Assembly (NCBI GenBank): GCA_964615445.1
Contig: CAZTOK010000004.1
Span: forward strand, 8,546-72,545
Length of the DNA stretch: 64,000 nt
DNA from: JALRBM01 sp964615445
GTDB lineage: Bacteria; Patescibacteriota; Saccharimonadia; Saccharimonadales; Saccharimonadaceae
Direction: 5' to 3'
The translations under genes were made by a program, and so were the position numbers. The notes beneath the pieces are model-generated. The model did not search any database. It saw nothing but the letters and a program-made list of their open reading frames with translations, and was not told the origin of the DNA. Positions 26,363 through 35,095 of this stretch are shown here, one piece after another; the first letter of the stretch is position 1; each line of letters opens with the position of its first letter.

Positions 26363-27412
26363 AATTACTTGAATATGAGGCGAAGAATCTACTAACCCAT
26401 TACACTATTCTAGTCCCAAAGGGCACACTCGTTACAGCAAATACATTACCTAGTACTGTGCCTATCGTATTAAAGTCACAGGTTCCGGTCGGTGGGCGCG
26501 GTAAGGCCGGTGGGGTGGTTATTGTCACTAAACCAAAGGACATAATACCAACAGTCAATCGTCTCTTAAAGTTGCCTATTAAGGGATACACGCCGCGCGC
26601 ACTACTTGCCGAAGAAAAGATTGACATAGTGCATGAGCTGTATATTTCGCTTACGATTGACCAGACAGAGGCTGCTGTTCGTCTCACCGCTCATAAGGAC
26701 GGTGGTGTAGACGTTGAAGGCAATGAGAACTTTTTTACAACAATAATTACACAAGAAACGCTCCAAACATGTGCAAAAAGCCTAACTACTTACTTTTCGT
26801 CTAGTGACGACCTTGTTTATACACTCCTTAGCCATCTCTTTAAGGCGTTTACGCAAAATGATGCAACACTTCTTGAGATTAACCCTCTCCTTTATACGAG
26901 AGACGACGCATTTGTGTGTGGTGACTGCAAAATGGAGCTTGATGATGCAGCTGCCTTTCGTCACGATTGGTATTTTGAAGCCAAGCCCACTAATACTAAC
27001 TTTGTTACCCTGAATGAAAATGGCGTCATTGCCACTATCGCCAACGGCGCTGGCCTCGCTATGGCAACGGTTGATGCTATTACTAGTGCAGGCTTCACGG
27101 CTGCTAATTTTCTTGATATCGGCGGTGGCGCAAATATAGAAACGATACTTGACGCATTTCAAAAGATAAATGAGTTTCCTCATGTGCATGCAATTATTAT
27201 TAATATCTTCGCTGGTATTACACGCTGCGATGAAGTAGCTCGAGCTATCATTGCTGCGAAGCATCATACACCTGCCCTTCCTTCGCTATTTATCCGGCTG
27301 GCAGGCACCAATTTTGAAGAAGCTGTCGAACTACTTGCCGCCGAAAATATCCCCACGCTCCCCACGCTCGAAGAATGCCTTACGGCCGCCAGAAAGAAAG
27401 CGTATGCATAAA
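26359..27412 (+). CDS. sucC: Succinyl-CoA ligase beta subunit (ADP-forming type)
   Basis: 350 aa, shorter than the usual 385-400 aa. The ATP-grasp domain has PIVLKSQVPVGGRGKAGGV, LEINPLLYTRDDAFVC and the C-terminal CoA-ligase fold GGGANIETILDAF and NIFAGITRCDEVA. With the alpha subunit it interconverts succinyl-CoA + ADP + Pi and succinate + CoA + ATP. It overlaps the GT2 stop by 4 nt (ATGA), so it is translated with a polysaccharide gene, and its stop overlaps the sucD start. No other TCA genes occur in the window. Confidence 0.85.
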
Positions 27413-28279
27413 AGCTTATTCGAGGTCAAGCACGTTATAGTTCAAGGGATCACCGGAAGCCATGGTGCGTTTCATACGGCCGCCATGTGCGCCGCTGGCA
27501 CATCAATTGTCGCTGGAACCTCGCCTAGTAAAGCTGGGCAATTCGTTAACGGGGTACCTGTATATAAAACTATTTTGGATATTAAAAAAGTTCACCCAAC
27601 TATTGACGCGAGTGTTGTATTTGTGCCGGCGCCATTCGCTAAGGTGGCACTTCTTGAGGCCATTGCCGCCGAAATCCCCCTAATTGTCTGTATTACCGAG
27701 AATATCCCGGTCCACGATATGCTCGTTGTTAAAAAGGCCGCCGCAGAACGGGGAGTAACGATCATTGGCCCTAACTGTCCAGGTATTCTTATTCCTGCCA
27801 AACTCAAACTTGGGATTATCCCTGTCTCTATGGCGCTACCTGGGTCTGTAGCTATCGTAAGCCGCTCCGGAACGTTAACATACGAGGTCGCAGCTGGCCT
27901 GAGTGCCAAAGGTATTGGCCAGGCCTATATTATTGGTATCGGCGGCGATCGTGTACGCGGCACCAGCTTCATCGATTGTTTAAAACTATTCGAAGAAGAT
28001 CCGGCAGTATCCTCTATCGTACTTATTGGAGAAATTGGAGGGAGCGGCGAGCAGCAAGCAGCCGCTTTTATTACCCAACATATTACCAAACCGATATATG
28101 CCTATATCGCTGGCCACTCGGCGCCTCTAGGGGTACAGCTTGGACATGCCGGAGCTATTTTGGGCAGTACAGACGAAACTGCAGCTGCAAAAACGAGAGC
28201 TCTTTCTCAAGCAGGTGCACATACAAGTAGAAATATAGCTGCGCTTATTGAGAAAGTAGTAGCAACTTACTTATCCTAA
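27404..28279 (+). CDS. sucD: Succinyl-CoA ligase alpha subunit
   Basis: 291 aa, the normal length. It has ITGSHGAFHTAAMCAAG (CoA/phosphate loop), GPNCPGIL and the phospho-His region GVQLGHAGAI, with the catalytic His. The long open frame could start 153 nt earlier inside sucC, but the ATG at 27404 gives the canonical SucD N-terminus and overlaps the sucC end, so it was chosen. Together with sucC it forms a heterodimeric ligase that could yield ATP by substrate-level phosphorylation or supply succinyl-CoA for modification. The 3' end converges with the oxidoreductase gene, which ends at 28271. Confidence 0.9.
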   Translation: MHKSLFEVKHVIVQGITGSHGAFHTAAMCAAGTSIVAGTSPSKAGQFVNGVPVYKTILDIKKVHPTIDASVVFVPAPFAKVALLEAIAAEIPLIVCITENIPVHDMLVVKKAAAERGVTIIGPNCPGILIPAKLKLGIIPVSMALPGSVAIVSRSGTLTYEVAAGLSAKGIGQAYIIGIGGDRVRGTSFIDCLKLFEEDPAVSSIVLIGEIGGSGEQQAAAFITQHITKPIYAYIAGHSAPLGVQLGHAGAILGSTDETAAAKTRALSQAGAHTSRNIAALIEKVVATYLS

Positions 28280-29376
28280 GGATATATCTCTCTGTACTCT
28301 TGCATCTGCTCGAAGAGATAATAGCGCCTCGATTCGTGGCAACGCCTCGGATACACTAATATAAGGAAGGGTCTCAGAATAAGGATACCGAATACGTTGT
28401 AGTATATATCGAGCCATATCTCGACGAGTATCGTCAGGTATTATTTTCTCTTCTACAGGAGCACCCTCAATGTTCCATACCTTTGTTCGGCTTTAAAAGT
28501 CGAATTTATATCAAGTTCGGTGTACGCTCCATTTAAAAATCGGGCAGCAAGCCTACGTGTTTGCGGAGGATTATCATGACGCATCATTCTGCCATATTGA
28601 TCCATAGTAAATTTGCCGAGCCCCTGTGCAATATGCACTACTACCTCACCAAGCCTAAAACGCATATAATTTCCATCATTACCAGGAATAGAATCGACAT
28701 CTGCATAGTGTACATTTTCTTCTATTTTTTGGCTGTCACTTCCCAGAACTTCTCCCATAATAACAGAACTAACTCCATGCGTATGAGGTAATTCAATACC
28801 AAAAATATCTAGTACACCATGAGGATTTCTTAATTTTCTTAGCTTTGAGGTCCATGCAAATAGTTCCATTAACGGATTATTGTCATGTGCTTGTTCATGA
28901 ATATGGGTAAGGAAATGTTCAAAACTTTTAGAAATAAGATATGGTTCGTTCATAAATGAATTTGACGGAAGATAGTATTCATGAGATTTAAACCACGCAA
29001 ACTCCTCCGGGGTTGCCGCGAGAGGCTTTTCTAAAGATAGTACGGGCAGGTCCATACCTTGTTGCGTGTACGCATTTAAGATATCGTAGGTCGCCGAAGC
29101 ATGCTGACCGCTGCCGGTAGCGATCGCAACAGCATCAAATCTTCCTTCTGGCATAGTATTTACTAACTCAACTTTTCCTTGATGTAAGGCGCTACTAAGA
29201 TTAGGCAAGTCGGTGCGAAATGGCACATTAGGGTTAATATCATAAAAGGTAATACTTGGTATATGTTCTCTACCACCAGCCACTTCAGGATCGGTAAGAT
29301 GCTCGCCGTGTTTAGACTGGCTCGCCCTCGCTCCTACAATTAAAATTCGTTCCATGCCACCCCCCATCATGTACAT
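28271..29376 (-). pseudogene. Gfo/Idh/MocA-like oxidoreductase interrupted by a frameshift
   Basis: The first open frame (28453-29376, 307 aa) starts with a Rossmann dinucleotide motif (RILIVGARASQS), followed by DAVAIATGSGQHA and LSLEKPLAATPEEF, typical of Gfo/Idh/MocA oxidoreductases. It then meets a stop after FKAEQRYGTLRVLL. In another frame the sequence stays open for about 70 more codons down to the TAA at 28271-28273, starting KVWNIEGAPVEE and including DMARYILQRIRYPYSETLP. Joining the two gives about 375 aa, a normal length for the family. This is either a recent inactivating frameshift, a programmed shift or an assembly error near 28480-28485. Start codon choice (MYMMGGGMER) is uncertain; MERIL is likely. 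Confidence 0.75.
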
Positions 29377-29398
29377 ATCTATATAAAGTTAGATCAAA

Positions 29399-29415
29399 TG
29401 TTATAATAAACTCAA
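29399..29415 (+). promoter_or_regulatory. Extended -10 promoter for a leaderless GtrB-like mRNA
   Basis: TGTTATAAT (TG extension plus TATAAT at 29402-29407) ends 7 nt before the ATG at 29415, so transcription should start at the start codon. No ribosome-binding site is visible. Confidence 0.55.
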
Positions 29416-30362
29416 TGACTCATAAAAAGATTAGCATACTTATCCCTGCCTATAACGAGCACGAGGTCCTTCGTCACCTTTACGAGCGACTCAACAAACT
29501 CGCCGGCGAAAATCAAAACTATGACTTTGAATTTTTATTCATTAATGACGGTAGTCGCGACAATACTCTTGAAATGATTCAGACATATGCTGAAGAAGAC
29601 CATCGCATTGGCTACATTAACCTTTCGCGTAATTTTGGCAAGGAAATCGCCATGATTGCCGGATTAGATCACGTTACTGGTGACGCCACGGTTATTATCG
29701 ATGCCGATTTACAAGATCCCCCAGAGCTCATACCTGAAATGATTAAATATTGGGAAGAAGGCTACGACGATGTATATGCCAGGCGAAAATCACGCGCTGG
29801 TGAGTCGTGGCTTAAAAAAGTAACCTCTACAATGTTTTATAGACTACTTCAAAAATCAACCAACATTCCTATTCAACGCGATACGGGTGACTTTCGTTTG
29901 CTCGATAAACGCTGCGTTGAAGCATTGCGACAATTCCGAGAATCGCAGCGGTATGGCAAGGGGATGTTCAGTTGGATCGGCTACAAGAAAAAAGAGATTC
30001 TTTATAGCCGTGACGCGCGCGCAGCTGGTGTCACTAAGTGGAACTACCCAAAGCTCGCCAACCTGGCCATTGATGGTATTACCTCTTTTACTACAGCCCC
30101 GCTCCGTATTTCATCCGTATTAGGCCTGCTTGTATCGTTGGTTGCGTTTATTTATATCATTTACCTTGTTGTTCGCACTGCGCTACATGGCAGCGACTTG
30201 GCCGGCTATCCATCTATGATGGCGGTCATTCTCTTTCTTGGTGGCGTACAGCTTTTGTCACTTGGTATTATTGGCGAATACATTGGACGTATTTTTAACG
30301 AAACCAAGCATCGTCCACTTTACTTAATAGAGAGTTATCATGAAAGTAAACGTCAAAGATAA
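29415..30362 (+). CDS. Polyprenyl-phosphate glycosyltransferase (GtrB/DPM1-like)
   Basis: 315 aa. The GT2 domain (about 5-225) has ISILIPAYNEHEVLRHLYER, FLFINDGSRDNT and the DADLQDPPELIPEM metal and donor site, the classic DPM1/GtrB signature. Two C-terminal transmembrane helices (about 235-258 and 270-295) match GtrB. It should charge polyprenyl phosphate with a sugar at the inner face of the membrane. The GtrA gene overlaps its end by 23 nt, so the two form a gtrB-gtrA pair. Confidence 0.9.
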   Translation: MTHKKISILIPAYNEHEVLRHLYERLNKLAGENQNYDFEFLFINDGSRDNTLEMIQTYAEEDHRIGYINLSRNFGKEIAMIAGLDHVTGDATVIIDADLQDPPELIPEMIKYWEEGYDDVYARRKSRAGESWLKKVTSTMFYRLLQKSTNIPIQRDTGDFRLLDKRCVEALRQFRESQRYGKGMFSWIGYKKKEILYSRDARAAGVTKWNYPKLANLAIDGITSFTTAPLRISSVLGLLVSLVAFIYIIYLVVRTALHGSDLAGYPSMMAVILFLGGVQLLSLGIIGEYIGRIFNETKHRPLYLIESYHESKRQR

Positions 30363-30774
30363 AGAGCAAAAAATGCGTTTCGTCGCCGTTGGCGGCGTTA
30401 ATACAGTTATTGATTTTGGCTTACTTTTCGCACTCAGTACCCTTGGCGTGCCCGTGCTTATTGCTAATATCTTTTCAACTACAACAGCATTTTGCTTTAG
30501 CTTTTTTGCCAATAAAAAATACACATTCAAAACAACCGATACGAATGTTAAGCGCGAGCTTTTTCTGTTTATCGTTGTAACGCTTTTTGGACTATGGATA
30601 CTCCAAACCATTGTCATTAAGTTAGTAATTATGTCATTTTCAGGCATTCATCTATCCGATAACGCAGCGTTATTCATCGCGAAGGTCATTGCCACTATGG
30701 TGACCCTCGTGTGGAATTATGTCATGTATTCACGTGTCGTCTTTAAAAAGAACGACACAGAAATTGAACTGTAA
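30340..30774 (+). CDS. GtrA-like flippase-type protein
   Basis: 144 aa with four predicted transmembrane helices. A GtrA motif (MRFVAVGGVNTVIDFGLLF) sits at the N-terminus. The ATG at 30340 overlaps the preceding gtrB-like gene; a later ATG (30373) would give the canonical MRFVAVGG start and may be the real one. It would flip the polyprenyl-linked sugar made by its partner. Its TAA overlaps the next ATG in TAATG, so translation is coupled. Confidence 0.85.
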   Translation: MKVNVKDKEQKMRFVAVGGVNTVIDFGLLFALSTLGVPVLIANIFSTTTAFCFSFFANKKYTFKTTDTNVKRELFLFIVVTLFGLWILQTIVIKLVIMSFSGIHLSDNAALFIAKVIATMVTLVWNYVMYSRVVFKKNDTEIEL

Positions 30775-31865
30775 TGCACATTGCTATTGATGCGCGCATT
30801 ATCAACTCCTCCACGGGCACCTATGTTGAACGACTGCTGCACTACCTACAACAAATCGATAACGTTAATCGCTACACTATTCTTGTGCCTCCAAAAGACA
30901 AAGATTATTTTGTTCCTACAAATAAGAATTTCACCGTCAGAACTATAGATATCCCTAATTACTCATTTGCCGAACAAACAACATTCAAAACCTTCCTTGA
31001 TGAACTCTCACCTGATCTTGTTCATTTTTGTATGCCTCAACAACCAATTTCTTATAAAGGGAAGCACGTAACGACCATTCACGATCTTATCCTGTTAAAC
31101 ACCTATAATTCTGATAAAAATTGGCTTATCTTTCGTGTAAAACAGCTCATCGGGCGGTTTGTTTTTAAACGCATCGCATTTACTAATGAACACATAATCG
31201 TACCGACCGAGTATGTCAAAAAAGCCTACATAGATTTCTCAGGTATTCCTGAAGAAAAGGTTTCAGTCACATACGAATCAGCTGACATTTCTGTCGATAC
31301 TCTCAAGCCTTACAAACATACCTTTAAAAACTTTATTTTATACGTAGGTCAGCAAAGCGATTACAAAAATATTCGTCGGCTTGGCGAGGCCCACCAACAA
31401 CTACTTAAAAAACATCCCAACCTCGGCCTAATACTTGTAGGTAAAAAAACTGCTGCTCATCTTAAAAACGAAGCCTATTTTACCAAAAAAGGCTATAAAA
31501 ATATCCTTTTCACAGGCTTTATCTCAAACGCCGAACTCGGCTGGCTTTATACTAAGTGCACTGCTTACGTCTTTCCATCGCTTATGGAGGGTTTTGGCCT
31601 GCCCGCCCTTGAAGCCATGGCGTACGGCGCACCAGTAGCGAGCAGCAATGCAACGTGCTTGCCTGAAGTATGTGGCGATGCTGCTCGCTACTTTGATCCA
31701 AACAACACCGATGATATGGCCCATGCGATTAACGATATTCTTGTAGACAAAAAAATGCGTGATTCCCTTATAAAAAGAGGATCTCAGCAGATAAAAAAGT
31801 ACTCGTGGAAACGTATGGCTCAGCAAACGTATGCAGTTTATATGGAAGCTTTAAACACTAAATAA
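30774..31865 (+). CDS. Glycosyltransferase family 4 (GT-B)
   Basis: 363 aa. GT-B features: MHIAIDARIINSSTG at the N-terminus, KNFILYVGQQSDYKNIRRLG in the hinge region, and the GT4 donor motif VFPSLMEGFGLPALEAMAYG with the EX7E-type glutamates. It probably adds a hexose to a lipid-linked intermediate. Last gene of the gtrB-gtrA-GT4 operon, followed by a strong terminator. Confidence 0.85.
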   Translation: MHIAIDARIINSSTGTYVERLLHYLQQIDNVNRYTILVPPKDKDYFVPTNKNFTVRTIDIPNYSFAEQTTFKTFLDELSPDLVHFCMPQQPISYKGKHVTTIHDLILLNTYNSDKNWLIFRVKQLIGRFVFKRIAFTNEHIIVPTEYVKKAYIDFSGIPEEKVSVTYESADISVDTLKPYKHTFKNFILYVGQQSDYKNIRRLGEAHQQLLKKHPNLGLILVGKKTAAHLKNEAYFTKKGYKNILFTGFISNAELGWLYTKCTAYVFPSLMEGFGLPALEAMAYGAPVASSNATCLPEVCGDAARYFDPNNTDDMAHAINDILVDKKMRDSLIKRGSQQIKKYSWKRMAQQTYAVYMEALNTK

Positions 31866-31883
31866 TACCTTCAGTAAAGGGCT

Positions 31884-31925
31884 GGCTGTATCGTGCACAC
31901 AGTTGTGCACGATACAGCCTTTTTT
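31884..31925 (+). terminator. Strong intrinsic terminator, 16-bp stem plus T6
   Basis: Perfect 16-bp arms (31884-31899 and 31904-31919) with a 4-nt loop, followed by TTTTTT. It ends the GT4 operon and may block read-through from the minus-strand gene that ends at 31927. Confidence 0.9.
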
Positions 31926-31926
31926 G

Positions 31927-32799
31927 TTATGCAGCCAGCAAACGTCCCTCAAGTTGACTCATACGCCAGGCACGAGTTCGCACGCTTTGTCGTTGCGCCT
32001 TCTGAATAACACTAGGAATGAGGCTATAATCTTCTAGGACGATAAGTCTTCCTTCATCCTCGGCTTTATAAAGATCAGGGAAAGAACGAAACGAACCAGG
32101 AAACGATTTATTACCATAATCTCGCGTTGTGAGGAACAATACAATACTGCCATTCTCAAGTGCGACTTGGCATTCACGCCTTGTGCCGTCGCCACCACCA
32201 ACGCATACCAAAATATCGGGTAAAAGCCCGACAAACACTTCACGCTCAGGGTAGGTGTTAGCCTTAACGACCAAATGGTCACGAGGCCCAATACTCGCTA
32301 GGCCTTCAAGCGGGATAAACCCCAAGCTGGGGATATCATATTTGGCCGCCAACACCCCGCTTAGGCCAAGTACGCCAGCACTTACCCCACCATCGCTGAT
32401 AAGTGAAGGTGCATAGTTTATATTCACCAAAGTCTGAAGTAATGCTGACATAGCATCAGCTTCGTCCGCATACTCATAGCCACCAGTAGCGAATCCAGAA
32501 AATCCCCAAACAAGTCCATTTTGATGGTACGCTTCAACTACCTGAATAACATCAGTAACCGGTAGCGTAGGCATATTATATTCCCAGAAAGCATCGCTTA
32601 GTGACGAGTCTGTGTATATTCGACTCGTCGTTGAAAGCGCATAATGGTCAATTGCAACGGGCTGATTACCATATTCTGGATGCGGGTAGCTCACTCCCTC
32701 AAGAAGAGAGACGCGTCGTAATGAATCGGGAAATTGCTCTCCTCTGGTGCAAAGTGAAACAAACATCTGCTGCCACGATGCCCAATTATCTCCAGCCAT
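31927..32799 (-). CDS. Rossmann-type protein, SLOG/LOG-like, unknown
   Basis: 290 aa from the ATG at 32799; a TTG-started frame extends 4 codons further. GGGAG lies about 5-6 nt upstream of this ATG, supporting the choice. The core WGFSGFATGGYEYAD and a glycine-rich ILVCVGGGDGTRRECQVA segment resemble the phosphate-binding GGGxGT of the SLOG superfamily (LOG/DprA-like nucleotide-binding folds). No family-specific catalytic motif is confirmed. It is monocistronic with its own promoter and terminator, beside the polysaccharide cluster. Its role cannot be stated; nucleotide binding is inferred. Confidence 0.65.
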   Translation of the reverse strand: MAGDNWASWQQMFVSLCTRGEQFPDSLRRVSLLEGVSYPHPEYGNQPVAIDHYALSTTSRIYTDSSLSDAFWEYNMPTLPVTDVIQVVEAYHQNGLVWGFSGFATGGYEYADEADAMSALLQTLVNINYAPSLISDGGVSAGVLGLSGVLAAKYDIPSLGFIPLEGLASIGPRDHLVVKANTYPEREVFVGLLPDILVCVGGGDGTRRECQVALENGSIVLFLTTRDYGNKSFPGSFRSFPDLYKAEDEGRLIVLEDYSLIPSVIQKAQRQSVRTRAWRMSQLEGRLLAA

Positions 32800-32872
32800 T
32801 ACCACTCCCAAGCTGCAGTGAACGTAGTCTAATGACTACACGTATGGTATATGGAAGTAACGTATTTGTCTA
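32797..32872 (-). promoter_or_regulatory. Promoter and leader of the SLOG-like cassette
   Basis: Minus strand TAGACA (complement of 32867-32872), 17 nt, TACCAT (complement of 32844-32849). The leader of about 40 nt contains a perfect 6-bp hairpin with a 4-nt loop (32824-32839) and a GGGAG ribosome-binding site. Confidence 0.6.
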
Positions 32873-32903
32873 TTTTTTAAAAAATATCTGATATAGAGTT
32901 TGT

Positions 32904-33365
32904 TTAACTTGATTTTTGCACAATTACGATACGTCGGTCGCGGCCTTCACCTTCTGAAAAGGTCTGAATATCATCATACTCATCAGCAACTCGGTGAACA
33001 ATCCGGCGATCAGCAGCATTAAGCCGGGCCACATAAGAATCACCTGTTTCACGAACTCCTTCAATCCACATTCGAGCATCGGCAGCCACTTTATCGGCGC
33101 GTTGTTTTTTATAGTCCGCAATGTCTACATTAACACGTGAGGTTTGTGCATTTTTATTGCGAAGTGTCGTTGAAATAATATATTGAATACTGCGAAGTGT
33201 TTCGGCATTACGACCAATGAGAAGACTGTTGAGTTCAGAAGAGGGGACTGAAAGTTCGATTACTTCATCCGTAAGGACAGCATCAACTGCTACATTTACG
33301 CCAAAAAACGATAAAATATCTTCGAGGTATTTCTTTGCAAATTCAATTGATTGCTGCGTATCCAT
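32904..33365 (-). CDS. jag: Jag/SpoIIIJ-associated RNA-binding protein (KH + R3H)
   Basis: 153 aa. The KH-like middle part (SSELNSLLIGRNAETLRSI) is followed by a C-terminal R3H domain (VARLNAADRRIVHRVADE). No Jag N-terminal domain is seen, as is common in short variants. It starts at the yidC stop (adjacent positions), giving the conserved rpmH-rnpA-yidC-jag order. Confidence 0.9.
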   Translation of the reverse strand: MDTQQSIEFAKKYLEDILSFFGVNVAVDAVLTDEVIELSVPSSELNSLLIGRNAETLRSIQYIISTTLRNKNAQTSRVNVDIADYKKQRADKVAADARMWIEGVRETGDSYVARLNAADRRIVHRVADEYDDIQTFSEGEGRDRRIVIVQKSS

Positions 33366-34303
33366 TACTTCCTCCTTTTTTGGTCTGTAGCCTTAATGCG
33401 CGTAATTGTCGCCGTCGTTGCAGCTTTCTCTCGAGCCCTAGCGGTCGCCTTTTTATGTATCGTGCTCGGTTTTGACTCGGCAATTTCTTCAAGCTCTTCC
33501 TCGTCTTTTCGAAGAAGGTATGTCTGCTGCCCTACGGCAACTAGGTTAGAGACGGCGTAATAGAGAGCAAGCGCACCAGGCACGTTAAGCATAATAAATA
33601 GCATAAAGAACGGCAACACCATCACCATCTTCCCCATAACAATAGTATTAAGTTCAGACTGATCAGCCGCCTGGCCACTGCTCGCTTCAGCCATAACATC
33701 GCGAAGGCGACGCTTTTTCTCCGGCTGCGGCATAGTTTGTTTGCTCATAAAGTACTGGGTTGCCGCAGCAATAACTGCAAGAAGTACAAGGACGATATCA
33801 ACACCATGGTTCGAGAAAGCAGTTTTTGTCAAATCGATTATCCCAAAGAGTTTTTCGTGAAATTGATCGGGATGCGCAATCAATTCTTTGACTGGCTCAA
33901 GCCCTTTCATAAAGCTATACGTATACTGACCAATTTGGTCACGGTGATCAATAAAAATACGAATCACACTATAAAGTGCGATGAAGATCGGTAGCTGAAT
34001 GAGTAAAATACCAATTGAGCGAAATGGGCTAACGCCGTGTTTTTTATATAGCTCAAGCATCTGCATACTCTCTTGCTGTTTATTGCCTTTAGTCTGCTTT
34101 TTAATACGCGCCAGCTCTGGCTGCAACTTCTTCATCGCTTTGGTTTGATGAAGTTGTTTTTTTACTAGTGGAAATAGCGCAAATCGCACTAGCACAGTAA
34201 AAATAATTAAACTAACGCCAAAATCACCACCCGGAATAATACTATACAGCCCAATTAACAGGTTAAAAATTGGCTGAACAATCAAAACGTCAAAAATATT
34301 CAC
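33365..34303 (-). CDS. yidC: Membrane protein insertase YidC/Oxa1
   Basis: 312 aa, the short gram-positive-like form without a large periplasmic domain. Conserved YidC core: VSLIIFTVLVRFALFPLVKKQ, HGVSPFRSIGILLIQLPIF and the later hydrophobic helices, ending in a basic tail (RKDEEELEEIAESKPS then Lys/Arg-rich) that binds ribosomes in relatives. Member of the rpmH-rnpA-yidC-jag cluster at oriC; the order is a hallmark of many bacterial origins. Confidence 0.95.
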   Translation of the reverse strand: MNIFDVLIVQPIFNLLIGLYSIIPGGDFGVSLIIFTVLVRFALFPLVKKQLHQTKAMKKLQPELARIKKQTKGNKQQESMQMLELYKKHGVSPFRSIGILLIQLPIFIALYSVIRIFIDHRDQIGQYTYSFMKGLEPVKELIAHPDQFHEKLFGIIDLTKTAFSNHGVDIVLVLLAVIAAATQYFMSKQTMPQPEKKRRLRDVMAEASSGQAADQSELNTIVMGKMVMVLPFFMLFIMLNVPGALALYYAVSNLVAVGQQTYLLRKDEEELEEIAESKPSTIHKKATARAREKAATTATITRIKATDQKRRK

Positions 34304-34350
34304 TTAAAAACTCCAGAAACTATTTGTTCTATTGTACCAGTTTTGTTGTT

Positions 34351-34698
34351 TTATTTATAGAGATCGGTCTGTGTAAAAAGATCTTGTATGAGTTTTACAA
34401 GTTCATCGTGTGGGAGCGAAATGAGTTCACTCGAAAAAACCATAATCGCCACATCGTGTGGTAACTTTATCTGCGGAAGTTCGTGCCGAACAATCTCGTA
34501 CAAGCGACGACGAATACGATTACGACCAACTGCACTTTTATGTACTTTTTTGCTTACTACCACAGTAAAACGAGAATGTTTACGATGGATATTGCGCACA
34601 TATTTAATCGTCACTAAGTGCGAGCGGATAGCGCGCCCATTTTTATAGACATAACGCAAACTGCCGTGACCATGAAAGCGATGAATAATTGATAACAT
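34351..34698 (-). CDS. rnpA: Ribonuclease P protein component
   Basis: 115 aa. Core motif: a basic helix KVHKSAVGRNRIRRRLYEIVR, preceded by RFTVVVSKK, which binds the leader of pre-tRNA with the RNase P RNA. Located between rpmH and yidC as usual. The ATG at 34698 opens MLSIIHRFHGHGS; start is reasonable from spacing to rpmH (66 nt). Confidence 0.95.
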   Translation of the reverse strand: MLSIIHRFHGHGSLRYVYKNGRAIRSHLVTIKYVRNIHRKHSRFTVVVSKKVHKSAVGRNRIRRRLYEIVRHELPQIKLPHDVAIMVFSSELISLPHDELVKLIQDLFTQTDLYK

Positions 34699-34764
34699 AA
34701 GGTGTTTTTATTATAGCGTACAAATAAAAATACGCTCAGGTAGAATTTGAGCGTATTTTTCCTC

Positions 34765-34902
34765 TTATACAGTCAGTCGAGCGCGACCCTTAGCACGACG
34801 ACGCTTCAAGACAGCACGACCGGCTTTCGTAGAAATACGAGCACGGAATCCATGCGTACGCGCGCGGTGCCGTGTGTGTGGTTGGTGAGTTCGTTTTGGC
34901 AT
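34765..34902 (-). CDS. rpmH: 50S ribosomal protein L34
   Basis: 45 aa, too short for a standard ORF threshold. Translation gives MPKRTHQPHTRHRARTHGF, a middle RISTKAGRAVLKRRRAKGR and terminal ARLTV, the whole L34 pattern. Its promoter (34912-34940) leaves a leader of only about 2 nt after the predicted start of transcription. Upstream gene of the rnpA-yidC-jag operon. Confidence 0.97.
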   Translation of the reverse strand: MPKRTHQPHTRHRARTHGFRARISTKAGRAVLKRRRAKGRARLTV

Positions 34903-34911
34903 ATCTTTAGT

Positions 34912-34940
34912 ATTGTATCGTAATTACTACAGCATGACAA
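34912..34940 (-). promoter_or_regulatory. rpmH promoter, near leaderless
   Basis: TTGTCA (complement of 34935-34940), 17 nt, TACAAT (complement of 34912-34917). The -10 box ends 9 nt before the rpmH ATG, so the transcript should have a leader of about 2 nt. Confidence 0.65.
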
Positions 34941-35048
34941 GGGTTATACTCTCTTCTTACTCTTAGTATGTCACTTTTCGCCATTTCTGGCTCTTCAGCA
35001 TAAATACACATTTATGAAAGCAACAATGTACTGTCGGGGATGTATTCA

Positions 35049-35084
35049 AGGCAGTAGTAGGCGTTTTCACGCCTACTACTGCCT
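35049..35084 (-). terminator. 15-bp hairpin after the 35.4-kb cassette
   Basis: Perfect arms 35049-35063 and 35070-35084 with a 6-nt loop, located 3' of the minus-strand gene ending at 35096. Only a short TT follows on the minus strand, so it may be a terminator of weak type or a 3' stabiliser. Confidence 0.6.
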
Positions 35085-35095
35085 CTAATGTGCAC

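Noticed and set aside
27251..27403. 51-codon upstream extension of sucD
   Set aside because: It lies wholly within sucC in another frame; the canonical SucD start is ATG 27404.
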